A stretch of DNA of 16,107 nucleotides, taken from Actinomycetota bacterium. GTDB lineage: Bacteria > Actinomycetota > Actinomycetes > S36-B12. Where the stretch lies: assembly GCA_016870425.1 (NCBI GenBank), contig VGBQ01000037.1, positions 1-16,107 of the forward strand, written 5' to 3'. Each line of letters starts with the position of its first letter. The first letter of the stretch is position 1. Below are positions 1 through 5,975 of the stretch, piece by piece. The notes beneath the pieces were generated by a model, which did no database searches, was not told the origin of the DNA, and worked only from the letters and a program-made list of their open reading frames with translations. The position numbers and the translations under genes were made by a program.

Positions 1-339
1 CCCGCGGCGTATCCGCCGCCGCCCGGTTATCCGCCGCCCGGGTTCCCGCCGCCCGCATACCCGGCGAAGGCCAAGGCCAACGGCCTCGCACTCACCTCGA
101 TGATCCTGGGGATCATCGGCATCACGGTGGGCCTGTGCCTGCTCTTCTTCCCCGTCATGCCCATCCTGGCCGTGGTCTTCGGCCACATCGGCCTGACCCA
201 GACTCGCACGACCGGTGCACCGGGACGCGGCTACGCCATCGCCGGACTCGTCACGGGCTACATCGGCATCGCCCTGTCCATCCTGTGGCTCATCGGCACG
301 ATCATCGGCACCTTCAGCTCGCCGATGCCGAGCTTCTGA
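1..339 (+). CDS. DUF4190-type small membrane protein, 5' end missing
   Basis: The frame is open from the first base, so the gene starts upstream of the window. The visible 112 residues begin with a proline/tyrosine-rich stretch (repeats of the form YPPPP, YPPPG, FPPPA over about residues 4-21). Two hydrophobic segments follow, at about residues 33-60 and 78-102, separated by a short polar loop with the GHIGLTQ-type motif typical of DUF4190 proteins. Actinobacterial DUF4190 proteins usually have this plan: a disordered Pro-rich cytoplasmic head and two membrane helices. Their function is unknown. The protein ends about 60 bases before the EamA exporter gene on the same strand. The family call rests on the two-helix pattern and the GHIG motif. 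The missing N-terminus prevents any length comparison. Confidence 0.8.
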   Translation, partial: PAAYPPPPGYPPPGFPPPAYPAKAKANGLALTSMILGIIGITVGLCLLFFPVMPILAVVFGHIGLTQTRTTGAPGRGYAIAGLVTGYIGIALSILWLIGTIIGTFSSPMPSF

Positions 340-357
340 CGCGCGTCGCAGCCGACA

Positions 358-408
358 TTGATCCAGGACGCGGGTTGATTCATGACGCAGGTTGATCGAT
401 GACGCGCC
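358..408 (+). repeat. Three 17-bp imperfect tandem repeats spanning the EamA start
   Basis: Units lie at 358-374, 375-391 and 392-408, each beginning TTGAT and carrying GACGC near the end. Units 1 and 2 match at 14 of 17 positions, units 2 and 3 at 12 of 17. Units 2 and 3 each supply an ATG. The one in unit 3 is the EamA start codon, and unit 1 has AGG in the equivalent place. Confidence 0.7.
382..402 (+). other. Possible 6-codon leader ORF coupled to the EamA gene
   Basis: ATG at 382 opens a reading frame of six codons (MTQVDR) whose TGA stop (400-402) overlaps the EamA ATG (399-401) as ATGA. No clear Shine-Dalgarno sequence precedes either start, so reinitiation from this mini-ORF is a plausible but unproven way to start EamA translation. 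Confidence 0.35.
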
Positions 409-1289
409 GGGGACTCACGCTCTTCATCGCCCTCTCGATCATCTGGGGTACGCCGTACCTCTTCATCCGCATCGCGGTGGACTACGTCGAGCCGTCCGTG
501 ATGGTGGCCCTGCGTGTCGGGCTCGCCGCGCTCCTGCTGCTGCCGGTGGCGCTGGTGCGCGGGCAGTTCCGCGGCATCCGGCCCTACCTGCCGTGGATCG
601 CGGTCTTCGGCCTCGTGGAGATCACCGGGCCCTTCCTCATGCTGGGCTACGCGGAGACGCAGCTCGCCAGTTCCACGACCGCCCTGCTCATCGCCGCCGT
701 GCCCATCGTCGCCGCGGTCATCGCGCGGTCGCTCGGGCTGGACTCGCGCCTGGGCGGCCTGCGCGTGATCGGGCTGGCCATCGGGATCAGCGGGGTGGCC
801 GTGCTCGTCGGCCTCGACGTGCCCGGGGATCAGTGGTGGGCGGTGGGTGCCGCAGCCGTGACGGTCCTCGGCTACGCACTCGGGCCCATCGTCATCTCGA
901 CCAAGCTCGCGGGTGCCCCACCGCTTGCGGTGATCAGCCTGGCGCTCACAGGCAACGCGATCATCTACGCACCCCTTGCGTGGATCCAGCGGCCCACGGG
1001 CCCCGTGCCTGCCGTGGCCTGGTGGTCGATCGCGGTCCTCGGAGTCGTCGCCACGGCCATCGCCTTCCTCATCTTCTTCGCGCTTGTCGCCGAGGTCGGG
1101 CCCTCGCGCATGACGGTGATCACCTTCCTCAACCCCGCGGTGGCAGTGCTCCTCGGCGTGATCGTGCTCTCCGAGCCCATCACGTGGGGCCTGATCCTTG
1201 GCTTCCCGCTGGTGCTCCTGGGGTCCTACCTCGCCACGCGACCGGATCGCAATCCGGCAGCGCGCGTCGAGGATGCCCCGCACGCCTGA
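399..1289 (+). CDS. EamA/DMT-superfamily transporter
   Basis: The 296-residue product has about ten hydrophobic helices arranged as two similar halves, the usual size and plan of a 10-TMS drug/metabolite transporter with two EamA domains. The N-terminus (LFIALSIIWGTPYLFIRIAV) has the classic first-helix signature. Late in the protein, FLNPAVAVLLGVIVLSEPIT matches the conserved end of the second EamA repeat. Members export metabolites, amino acids or drugs across the cytoplasmic membrane, and the substrate cannot be predicted here. The start at 399 gives an N-terminus that runs directly into helix 1. It lies inside a tandem repeat and overlaps the stop of a six-codon ORF. The gene converges with the DUF3817 gene, with only seven bases between the two stop codons. 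Confidence 0.9.
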   Translation: MTRRGLTLFIALSIIWGTPYLFIRIAVDYVEPSVMVALRVGLAALLLLPVALVRGQFRGIRPYLPWIAVFGLVEITGPFLMLGYAETQLASSTTALLIAAVPIVAAVIARSLGLDSRLGGLRVIGLAIGISGVAVLVGLDVPGDQWWAVGAAAVTVLGYALGPIVISTKLAGAPPLAVISLALTGNAIIYAPLAWIQRPTGPVPAVAWWSIAVLGVVATAIAFLIFFALVAEVGPSRMTVITFLNPAVAVLLGVIVLSEPITWGLILGFPLVLLGSYLATRPDRNPAARVEDAPHA

Positions 1290-1301
1290 CGTACGTTCAG
1301 G
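1285..1301. repeat. Palindrome joining two convergent stop codons
   Basis: Here CCTGA (1285-1289) and TCAGG (1297-1301) form an inverted repeat around CGTACGT. The left arm contains the EamA TGA and the right arm the DUF3817 TGA on the other strand. The inner ACGTACGT is itself palindromic. The arms are too short for a strong intrinsic terminator. Confidence 0.6.
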
Positions 1302-1635
1302 TGGTGGCCGCGAGCCTCGCGCGCACACTGCGGGTGACGTAGTGGTCGGCGAAGAAGGAGGCGAAGGGGATCGTGCCGGCGAGGAGCACGGCTACGGTCC
1401 GGACGACGCTGAAGCGCATCCGGAAGGAGATGTCCAGGCCCGTCGCCACATAGAGGACGTAGAGCCAGCCGTGGGCCTGCCAGCCGAGTGCGTAGATCGT
1501 GGCGAGGATCCCCTCGTCGGTCAGCCCGAAGCCATACTTCAGCGGCAGGAAGATCACGGACATCACGGCGAGCAGCACGCCGGTGATCCAGGCCATGATG
1601 CGAAAGCGCAGCAGCGCGCCGCTGAGACCACTCAT
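1297..1635 (-). CDS. DUF3817 integral membrane protein
   Basis: The 112-residue protein has three to four hydrophobic segments (about residues 9-32, 44-64 and 76-96) and ends with the sequence pattern AGTIPFASFFADHYVTR. That pattern is characteristic of DUF3817 proteins (YdzA-like), which are usually 95-130 residues long. The function is unknown. In actinobacteria such genes are often found near core energy or biosynthesis genes, and here it follows the SURF1 gene on the same strand after 84 bases. The ATG at 1635 is preceded by TAGTCT exactly six bases upstream, pointing to its own leaderless promoter. An AGGA abuts the ATG too closely to act as a normal ribosome binding site. Confidence 0.88.
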   Translation of the reverse strand: MSGLSGALLRFRIMAWITGVLLAVMSVIFLPLKYGFGLTDEGILATIYALGWQAHGWLYVLYVATGLDISFRMRFSVVRTVAVLLAGTIPFASFFADHYVTRSVRARLAATT

Positions 1636-1647
1636 TCCTTCAGACTA
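1636..1647 (-). promoter_or_regulatory. Leaderless -10 promoter of the DUF3817 gene
   Basis: On the minus strand TAGTCT (1642-1647) is followed by six bases and then the ATG. This fits the TANNNT-N6-start geometry of leaderless actinobacterial mRNAs. No convincing -35 element was found. Confidence 0.55.
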
Positions 1648-1719
1648 TCTGCACCGTCCGTGGCCGGATCCCGACCCTTAACCGCGAATCCTGACCTCAT
1701 TGCGCGGGGAACCGTCGGC

Positions 1720-2442
1720 TCACGCGGGCTCCTCAACAGGGCTGCGGCGCACGACCCACAGCCACCACATCACCCAGACGAAGCCGGCGAAGACGAACCA
1801 CTGCAGGGTGTAGGCGGCGTTCTGCAGCGGGAAGGGCACATCGGCCGTCTGCACCGTCAGGGGCACCGGGGCGGGGGCGGGTGCCACCGCCGGATCCTGG
1901 CGCGCGAGCACGAGGACAAGTGAGAGCACCGGTGTGCCCCACGCGCGCTCGATCTCCTCGCGGGAGACAGCCACGAGACGACCATCGGGCCGGCGTGCCT
2001 GCTCGGCGTAGAACTCCTCGAAGGGCTGGAGGGCGCCCGCGAGACGCACCGGACCTGCTGGGACGGCGAGCGCCGGGCTTGTGGGCGCATCGACCCAGCC
2101 CCTTAGGACAGCGACGGTCGTGCCGTTGACGACCAGCGGCGTGATGACCCACTCGCCAGCGCGGCCGTCAAGCTGGCGCTGCGCGACCAGCAACTGCTCG
2201 GCGTCGGAGTACTCCCCCTCGGCTGTGACGGGACGTCCCACGGACGTCGCGGGGAAGCCCTCGACGCTGGCGGCCTCCACGACCGGCAGGGGTGCAGCGA
2301 CCGCGGCGCGCTCGGCCTCGACGATGTCGAGCGTGCGCGAGCCCTGCCACAGACCGGCGACCACGCACAGCGCCGACAGGAGCACCGCGAGGAGTGTGAG
2401 ACCGACCACGCGAGCGCTCGGTCCACTTCTCCCCGCGGTCAT
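1720..2442 (-). CDS. SURF1-family cytochrome oxidase assembly protein
   Basis: The 240-residue product has an N-terminal membrane helix (about residues 11-31, ending in GLWQGSR), an extracytoplasmic domain, and a C-terminal helix containing NAAYTLQWFVFAGFVWVMWW. That is the SURF1 signature, with the paired terminal helices and the conserved N-A-Y-T-Q-W-F pattern. SURF1 proteins assist haem a insertion into subunit I of cytochrome c oxidase at the cytoplasmic membrane. The gene lies 29 bases downstream of the small membrane protein gene in the mca operon. I chose ATG at 2442 because it overlaps the stop of a five-codon ORF as ATGA. A GTG at 2451 would add three residues and is an acceptable alternative. 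Neither start has a clear Shine-Dalgarno sequence. Confidence 0.9.
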   Translation of the reverse strand: MTAGRSGPSARVVGLTLLAVLLSALCVVAGLWQGSRTLDIVEAERAAVAAPLPVVEAASVEGFPATSVGRPVTAEGEYSDAEQLLVAQRQLDGRAGEWVITPLVVNGTTVAVLRGWVDAPTSPALAVPAGPVRLAGALQPFEEFYAEQARRPDGRLVAVSREEIERAWGTPVLSLVLVLARQDPAVAPAPAPVPLTVQTADVPFPLQNAAYTLQWFVFAGFVWVMWWLWVVRRSPVEEPA

Positions 2443-2474
2443 GTCACCCACGTCATGTCACGGACGCCATGTCA
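2433..2474 (-). repeat. Three 14-bp tandem repeats carrying two linked mini-ORFs
   Basis: CATGTCA recurs on the plus strand at 2440, 2454 and 2468, exactly 14 bp apart. On the minus strand each copy reads TGACATG. The first provides the stop of the upstream gene (2472-2474). Next come ATG at 2470 (MASVT, stop 2453-2455), ATG at 2456 (MTWVT, stop 2439-2441) and then the SURF1 ATG at 2442. Each stop overlaps the next start as ATGA. Confidence 0.6.
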
Positions 2475-2777
2475 GCGCGTCGGCGGCTCGGGCCCGGATG
2501 CGTCGGACCCCTCGGCCTCCTCGGTGAAGTGCTCGTCGGCTGCCCGCTCGGCATCACCGGGGCCCTGGGGAAGATTCGGGTCGACCTTGGCCATCTGCTT
2601 GCGCATGGAGCGGTAGAGCAGCACGATCGCGACGACGAGGAAGATGAAGGAGATGAGCCCGAGCAGGCCGGGTGTCACCCGCGACGGGTCGATCGGCGGC
2701 TCCTCCGGCAGCGGGCTGGGAAGCGGGCTCTCCTCGAGCAGGAGAGCGGCAAGGAACCTCGTCACGTCGGCCATCAT
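2472..2777 (-). CDS. Small single-span membrane protein coupled to mca
   Basis: The 101-residue product has an acidic/proline-rich N-terminal part (residues 15-33), one membrane helix (about 35-55), a basic anchor RSMRKQMAKVD and an acidic hydrophilic tail. A protein of this kind, ending its helix in a R-S-M-x-K-Q-K-V-D-type motif, sits beside mca in many actinobacteria. From memory, Rv1083 in M. tuberculosis is the counterpart. Its function is unknown. Its ATG overlaps the mca TGA as ATGA (2774-2777), so translation is probably coupled, and a link with mycothiol-conjugate processing or export is a reasonable inference. A second ATG directly follows the first, so the start is uncertain by one codon. 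Confidence 0.82.
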   Translation of the reverse strand: MMADVTRFLAALLLEESPLPSPLPEEPPIDPSRVTPGLLGLISFIFLVVAIVLLYRSMRKQMAKVDPNLPQGPGDAERAADEHFTEEAEGSDASGPEPPTR

Positions 2778-3637
2778 CCCTGCCGGACTCCGGCGAAGAG
2801 ATCAGACTCGGGCACCTGCGTCTCCACGTGGCAGATGGCCAGGTGGTAGTCCTCCGTGGGCCACAGGTCCCGCTGCATGTCGAGGGGTACGGCGAACCAC
2901 ACCCCGTCGGGATCCACCTGGGTGCGATGCGCACGAAGGGCGTCATCACGGACCGGGAAGTAGTCATCGACGCGCACGCGGGTCGTGACGCGATCCTCCT
3001 CGCCCTCATCCCAGTCATCGAGCCACTCGGCGTAGGGCGACTCCCTGCCCGCAGCGACGAGCGCGTCATGGAAGGTCATCACGCGATCACGTGTGAACGC
3101 CATGTTGTAGTAGAGCTTGAGCGGCTGCCAGGGCTCTCCGGCGCCGGCGTAGGCCTCGGGATCACCCGACTTCGTGAAGGCCTCCATCGACACCTCGTGG
3201 CAGCGGATGTGATCGGGGTGCGGGTAGCCGCCATTCTCGTCGTACGTCGTGATGACATGCGGGCGGAACCCGCGCACGAGCCGCACGAGCGGCGCCGATG
3301 CCACCTCGAGGGGAAGGTCGGCGAAGCATCCCTCCGGCAGCGGCGGCCGGGGGTCGCCCTCGGGGAACCCGGAATCCTCGAAGCCCAGCCAGGCGTGATC
3401 CACCCCCAGGATCGCCACCGCCTCGGCCATCTCGCGGCGTCGCACCTCGGCGATGCCGAGCGCATCGACATCGGTCTGGGCAGCGGCATGGAGGACGTCG
3501 CCCCGCTCGCCCCCGGTGCAGGTGACGACGAGGACCTCGACGCCCTCCTTCGCATAGTGGGCCAGGGTCGCGGCTCCCTTGCTCGATTCGTCGTCGGGAT
3601 GCGCGTGGACGGCCATGAGGCGCAGGGGCTGGGGCAC
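2774..3637 (-). CDS. mca: Mycothiol S-conjugate amidase
   Basis: Mca cleaves the amide bond of mycothiol adducts, releasing a mercapturic acid for export and GlcN-inositol for recycling. It is a cytoplasmic zinc hydrolase of the LmbE/PIG-L family. The 287 residues match the usual length. The N-terminal motif H11-A-HPDDE (residues 13-17) followed by SSKGAAT, and TCTGGERGD (residues 39-47), are Mca-type rather than MshB-type. By family analogy H13, D16 and H143 (in HPDH, 140-143) bind zinc, and D15 and H140 are catalytic. The GTG start at 3637 is supported by the immediate start of the conserved strand (LMAVHAHPDD) and by GAGACT six bases upstream. The gene heads a minus-strand run through the small membrane protein and SURF1, and is divergent from DUF4307-greA. 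Confidence 0.95.
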   Translation of the reverse strand: MPQPLRLMAVHAHPDDESSKGAATLAHYAKEGVEVLVVTCTGGERGDVLHAAAQTDVDALGIAEVRRREMAEAVAILGVDHAWLGFEDSGFPEGDPRPPLPEGCFADLPLEVASAPLVRLVRGFRPHVITTYDENGGYPHPDHIRCHEVSMEAFTKSGDPEAYAGAGEPWQPLKLYYNMAFTRDRVMTFHDALVAAGRESPYAEWLDDWDEGEEDRVTTRVRVDDYFPVRDDALRAHRTQVDPDGVWFAVPLDMQRDLWPTEDYHLAICHVETQVPESDLFAGVRQG

Positions 3638-3649
3638 CCCGCTAGTCTC
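3638..3649 (-). promoter_or_regulatory. Possible leaderless -10 promoter of mca
   Basis: On the minus strand GAGACT (3644-3649) precedes the GTG start by exactly six bases. It keeps A at position 2 and T at position 6 but has G in place of the first T. The GGGAG overlapping it could instead act as a ribosome binding site nine bases from the GTG. Confidence 0.35.
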
Positions 3650-3657
3650 CCAAGTGA

Positions 3658-3667
3658 TCGCGCGCGA
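3658..3667. promoter_or_regulatory. 10-bp palindrome between mca and the DUF4307 gene
   Basis: TCGCGCGCGA is a perfect palindrome near the middle of the 63-bp divergent intergenic region. It could be an operator serving both genes. GC-only palindromes arise easily by chance in this base composition. Confidence 0.25.
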
Positions 3668-3673
3668 CGCGAC

Positions 3674-3700
3674 GGGAGGTGCCCTGCGTCGGGAGGTGCC
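3674..3700 (+). promoter_or_regulatory. Duplicated Shine-Dalgarno block before the DUF4307 gene
   Basis: The 10-mer GGGAGGTGCC occurs at 3674-3683 and again at 3691-3700, immediately before ATG 3701. The second copy gives a strong GGGAGG ribosome binding site with four bases to the ATG. The first copy has no nearby in-frame start. Confidence 0.6.
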
Positions 3701-4189
3701 ATGAGCAGTGCCATCGACGGTCGCAGCCTGCCCCCCGATCTGCAGGCACGCTACGGCGTGGGGCGCCGGTCCTGGCTCCCGGCTGTGGCCGCCGGGATCG
3801 CAGCAGCGGCCTTCATCGCCGCCCTGGCCTTCGTGACATACAACCTCGTCTCACCCAGGGTCACCTACAAGCTGCTGGCCTGGAACGACGTCGCGGCGGA
3901 CCGCGTCGACGTGACCTTCGATGTGCGCCGGTCGGAGGAGTGGGATGTCTACTGCGTGGTGCGCGCCCAGGACGAGTCACGGATTGATGTCGGCTACGCC
4001 GTGGTCGCCATCCCGCGGGGGACGTCGTACGAGCAGGTGACCTATCCCTTGCGCACCCTCGCCCCGGCGTTTGTCGTCGAGGTGCTCGCCTGCGCAGCCG
4101 GCGCGCCGCCCGAGCGCGTCGTGCCCCCTCAGTTCCCGCCCGGAGTGGTGCCGCCTGACCAGCCGTGGACCGCGCCCACCGGAGGCTGA
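3701..4189 (+). CDS. DUF4307 domain protein
   Basis: The 162-residue product has a short N-terminal cytoplasmic segment containing LQARYG, one membrane helix (about residues 26-48) and a soluble C-terminal beta-rich domain, followed by a proline-rich tail. The order RYG, helix, V-x-Y-K-L-L-x-W-x-D and a later D-V-x-C-V-V-R-A segment fits DUF4307. Proteins of this family are found between mca and greA in actinobacteria (Rv1081c in M. tuberculosis, from memory). The function is unknown. The soluble domain probably faces outward, because the flanking charges favour the N-terminus inside. The frame is open far upstream (from 2672) but that part lies antisense to mca. ATG 3701 has the only good ribosome binding site and the family-like N-terminus. 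Confidence 0.85.
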   Translation: MSSAIDGRSLPPDLQARYGVGRRSWLPAVAAGIAAAAFIAALAFVTYNLVSPRVTYKLLAWNDVAADRVDVTFDVRRSEEWDVYCVVRAQDESRIDVGYAVVAIPRGTSYEQVTYPLRTLAPAFVVEVLACAAGAPPERVVPPQFPPGVVPPDQPWTAPTGG

Positions 4190-4205
4190 CCGCGTCGACG
4201 GGCCG

Positions 4206-4217
4206 TACCCTTGCCCG
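4206..4217 (+). promoter_or_regulatory. Leaderless -10 promoter of greA
   Basis: TACCCT (4206-4211) is followed by six bases and then the greA ATG at 4218, and there is no Shine-Dalgarno sequence. It lies in the 28-bp gap after the DUF4307 gene, so greA is probably transcribed separately as a leaderless mRNA as well as by read-through. Confidence 0.6.
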
Positions 4218-4706
4218 ATGAGCACCGACATCACCTGGCTCACCCAGGAGGCCTACGACCGGCTCGAGCAGGAGCTCGACGAGCGGTCGGGCCCGCGTCG
4301 CTCCGAGATCACCAAGCGGATCGAGGCAGCGCGCGAGGAGGGCGACCTCAAGGAGAACGGCGGCTACCACGCCGCCAAGGAGGAGCAGGGCAAGAACGAA
4401 GCCCGTATCCGCCAACTTAAGCAGCTCCTGGAGAACTCACGTGTCGGTGCGCCCGAGGCCGAGCACGACGAGGTCGCACCGGGCAAGGTCGTCACCGTGC
4501 GTTTCGTCGACTTCGGCGACGAGGAGACCTTCCTCCTCGGCTCGCGCGAGGAGGCGGCGCACGCCTCGGTCGAGGTCTACTCCCCCACGTCACCCCTGGG
4601 CCAGGCTGTGCTGGGCGCGCGCATCGGCGACACGGTCGTCTACGAGCTCGCCAACGGCAAGCAGGTCACGGTCGAGATCGTCGCCGCGCAGCCGTACGCC
4701 GGCTAG
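4218..4706 (+). CDS. greA: Transcription elongation factor GreA
   Basis: GreA binds the RNA polymerase secondary channel and stimulates cleavage of backtracked RNA. The 162-residue protein has the usual length, with an N-terminal coiled coil (about residues 9-78) and a C-terminal FKBP-like domain. The coiled-coil tip carries GDLKENGGYHAA, whose acidic residues D43 and E46 correspond to the catalytic D41/E44 pair of E. coli GreA. The start MSTDITWLTQEAYDRL and the later EVYSPTSPLG closely follow mycobacterial GreA. The ATG at 4218 is preceded at six bases by TACCCT, giving a leaderless mRNA. The stop codon TAG shares CTAG with the stop of the convergent membrane protein gene. Confidence 0.96.
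   Translation: MSTDITWLTQEAYDRLEQELDERSGPRRSEITKRIEAAREEGDLKENGGYHAAKEEQGKNEARIRQLKQLLENSRVGAPEAEHDEVAPGKVVTVRFVDFGDEETFLLGSREEAAHASVEVYSPTSPLGQAVLGARIGDTVVYELANGKQVTVEIVAAQPYAG
4703..4706. other. Overlapping convergent stop codons (CTAG)
   Basis: TAG at 4704-4706 ends greA and TAG on the other strand at 4703-4705 ends the small membrane protein gene. There is no intergenic space, and no hairpin-plus-T-run was seen around the junction. Confidence 0.85.
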
Positions 4707-5080
4707 TTCACCGCGAAGAAGACATTGGCCCTGCGATTGAACAGCAGGGCGAGGATGATGATCTCGAGGATGACCTGGACCAGGCCGAAGACGCGCAGGT
4801 CAGCGACGAAGATCAGGTGATAGAGCCCGGTCAGCAGGCCGAGAAAGCTGATGAAGCCGATGACCAACCGCGCGAAGTTGTTGCCGTTGAAGATGCCCTT
4901 TGCCAGGAGCAGATAGATCAGCCCGAGCACCAGCAGCAGGATCAAGGTGATGAGGGTCGCCCCCACGCGCATGTCTGCGTCGAACAAGCCCGCGACCGCG
5001 CCGATGATCGAGCCCACGGCGAAGATGACGATGACGACCCCGACAAGGGTCACGCTGGCAGGGCGGGCGATGGCGCTCAT
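4703..5080 (-). CDS. Small four-helix membrane protein, family not recognised
   Basis: The 125-residue product is almost entirely hydrophobic, with four likely helices at about residues 9-33, 39-61, 69-92 and 96-113. A conserved-looking loop NGNNFARLVIG precedes helix 3, and the tail is FNRRANVFFAVN. I do not recognise the family with certainty. Similar short membrane proteins with an N-x-x-AR motif before helix 3 occur in actinobacteria without known function. The start at 5080 has a strong AAGGAG five bases upstream (5086-5091), unlike most genes here. It lies 43 bases downstream of the ABC permease gene on the same strand, so it may be co-transcribed with the exporter. It converges with greA through shared stop codons. 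Confidence 0.75.
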   Translation of the reverse strand: MSAIARPASVTLVGVVIVIFAVGSIIGAVAGLFDADMRVGATLITLILLLVLGLIYLLLAKGIFNGNNFARLVIGFISFLGLLTGLYHLIFVADLRVFGLVQVILEIIILALLFNRRANVFFAVN

Positions 5081-5085
5081 GTGAA

Positions 5086-5091
5086 CTCCTT
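5086..5091 (-). promoter_or_regulatory. Strong ribosome binding site of the four-helix protein gene
   Basis: AAGGAG on the minus strand lies five bases before ATG 5080. It is one of the few canonical Shine-Dalgarno sites in the window and fixes this start. Confidence 0.7.
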
Positions 5092-5123
5092 ACCTGGGCC
5101 TTTCTGGTCCGGCCAGGATAGGG

Positions 5124-5975
5124 CTAGCGGCTGGTCGAGGTGCGGTAGCGACGCACCGCGAGGGGCGCGAAGATCGCGATGAGCACCGCGCACGAGATCA
5201 GGGTGTAGGCGATCGGGTTCTGCTGCGGCCAGGCATCGCCCACGATCCCGGTCGGGTTGCCGAAGAGCTCACGCGTGGAGAGCACCAGCGAGGAGATCGG
5301 GTTCCACTGCGCGATCGGCTGCAGCCACGACGGCATGGCCGTGATGGGGACGAAGGCGTTGGACAGGAAGGTCAGCGGGAAGAGCCACACGAGCCCCGCG
5401 GTCTGCGCCGTCTCCGGATTGGGCATGTAGAGACCGATCCACGAGCCGATCCAGGCGACGGTGTAGGCAAAGAACAGGAGCAGGAGGTAGGCGTAGACGG
5501 CGTTGAGGATGCCGTCATTGATGCGCCAGCCGATGAGCAGGCCGGTGATGCTCAGCACGAAGAGCACGAGGATCTGCCGGGTGGCATCGGCAAACGTGCG
5601 GCCGATCAGCACGCCGCCGGATGCCATGGGCAGCGAGCGGAAGCGGTCGATGATGCCACGCTTCATGTCCTCGGCCAGGCCTACCGTCGCTGCTGCGGAT
5701 GCGAAGGCGACCGTCTGGCCGAAGATGCCCGGCATGAGGTATTGCCGGTAGACGCTGGCATCAGGTGCCGTGGTCGGATCGGCACCGGGGATCGGGATGG
5801 CGCCGCCGAAGACGAAGGCGAAGAGCAGCACGAAGATGACCGGCTGCACGATCGAGAAGAAGAGCAGCTCGGGGACGCGAATGGTCTGGATGAGATTGCG
5901 TCGCGCGACGACAAGGCCATCGTGGAGACCCCAGCCGATGATCGGCCGCGGGCGCGTGGGGACGGCGCTGCTCAT
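5124..5975 (-). CDS. ABC-2 type permease, DrrB family
   Basis: The 283-residue protein has about six membrane helices in the ABC2 membrane arrangement. The first helix region, PELLFFSIVQPVIFVLLFAF, and the loop G-LAEDMKRGIIDRFRSLPM (about residues 102-120, containing the coupling-helix motif) are typical of daunorubicin-resistance DrrB-type permeases. FLSNAFVPITAMPSWLQP near the C-terminus is also family-typical. It should form the membrane part of an exporter with the ATPase encoded just upstream. Its ATG overlaps the ATPase stop as ATGA (5972-5975), and GGAGG lies seven bases before it (5983-5987). The substrate is unknown. DrrAB-type exporters move drugs, lipids or antibiotics, and no biosynthetic cluster is visible here. 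Confidence 0.92.
   Translation of the reverse strand: MSSAVPTRPRPIIGWGLHDGLVVARRNLIQTIRVPELLFFSIVQPVIFVLLFAFVFGGAIPIPGADPTTAPDASVYRQYLMPGIFGQTVAFASAAATVGLAEDMKRGIIDRFRSLPMASGGVLIGRTFADATRQILVLFVLSITGLLIGWRINDGILNAVYAYLLLLFFAYTVAWIGSWIGLYMPNPETAQTAGLVWLFPLTFLSNAFVPITAMPSWLQPIAQWNPISSLVLSTRELFGNPTGIVGDAWPQQNPIAYTLISCAVLIAIFAPLAVRRYRTSTSR

Noticed and set aside
10..62. Proline-codon repeats at the window start as a possible DNA repeat element
   Set aside because: They are in frame and encode the usual Pro/Tyr-rich head of a DUF4190 protein, so coding explains them.
258..1328. A 356-codon antisense frame across the EamA gene
   Set aside because: Its composition (Asp, Gly, His, Arg) is that of a GC-rich shadow frame, while the plus strand encodes a convincing ten-helix transporter.
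2672..3700. An upstream extension of the DUF4307 frame by about 340 codons
   Set aside because: The extension lies antisense to mca, and a strong ribosome binding site and family-like N-terminus mark the start at 3701.
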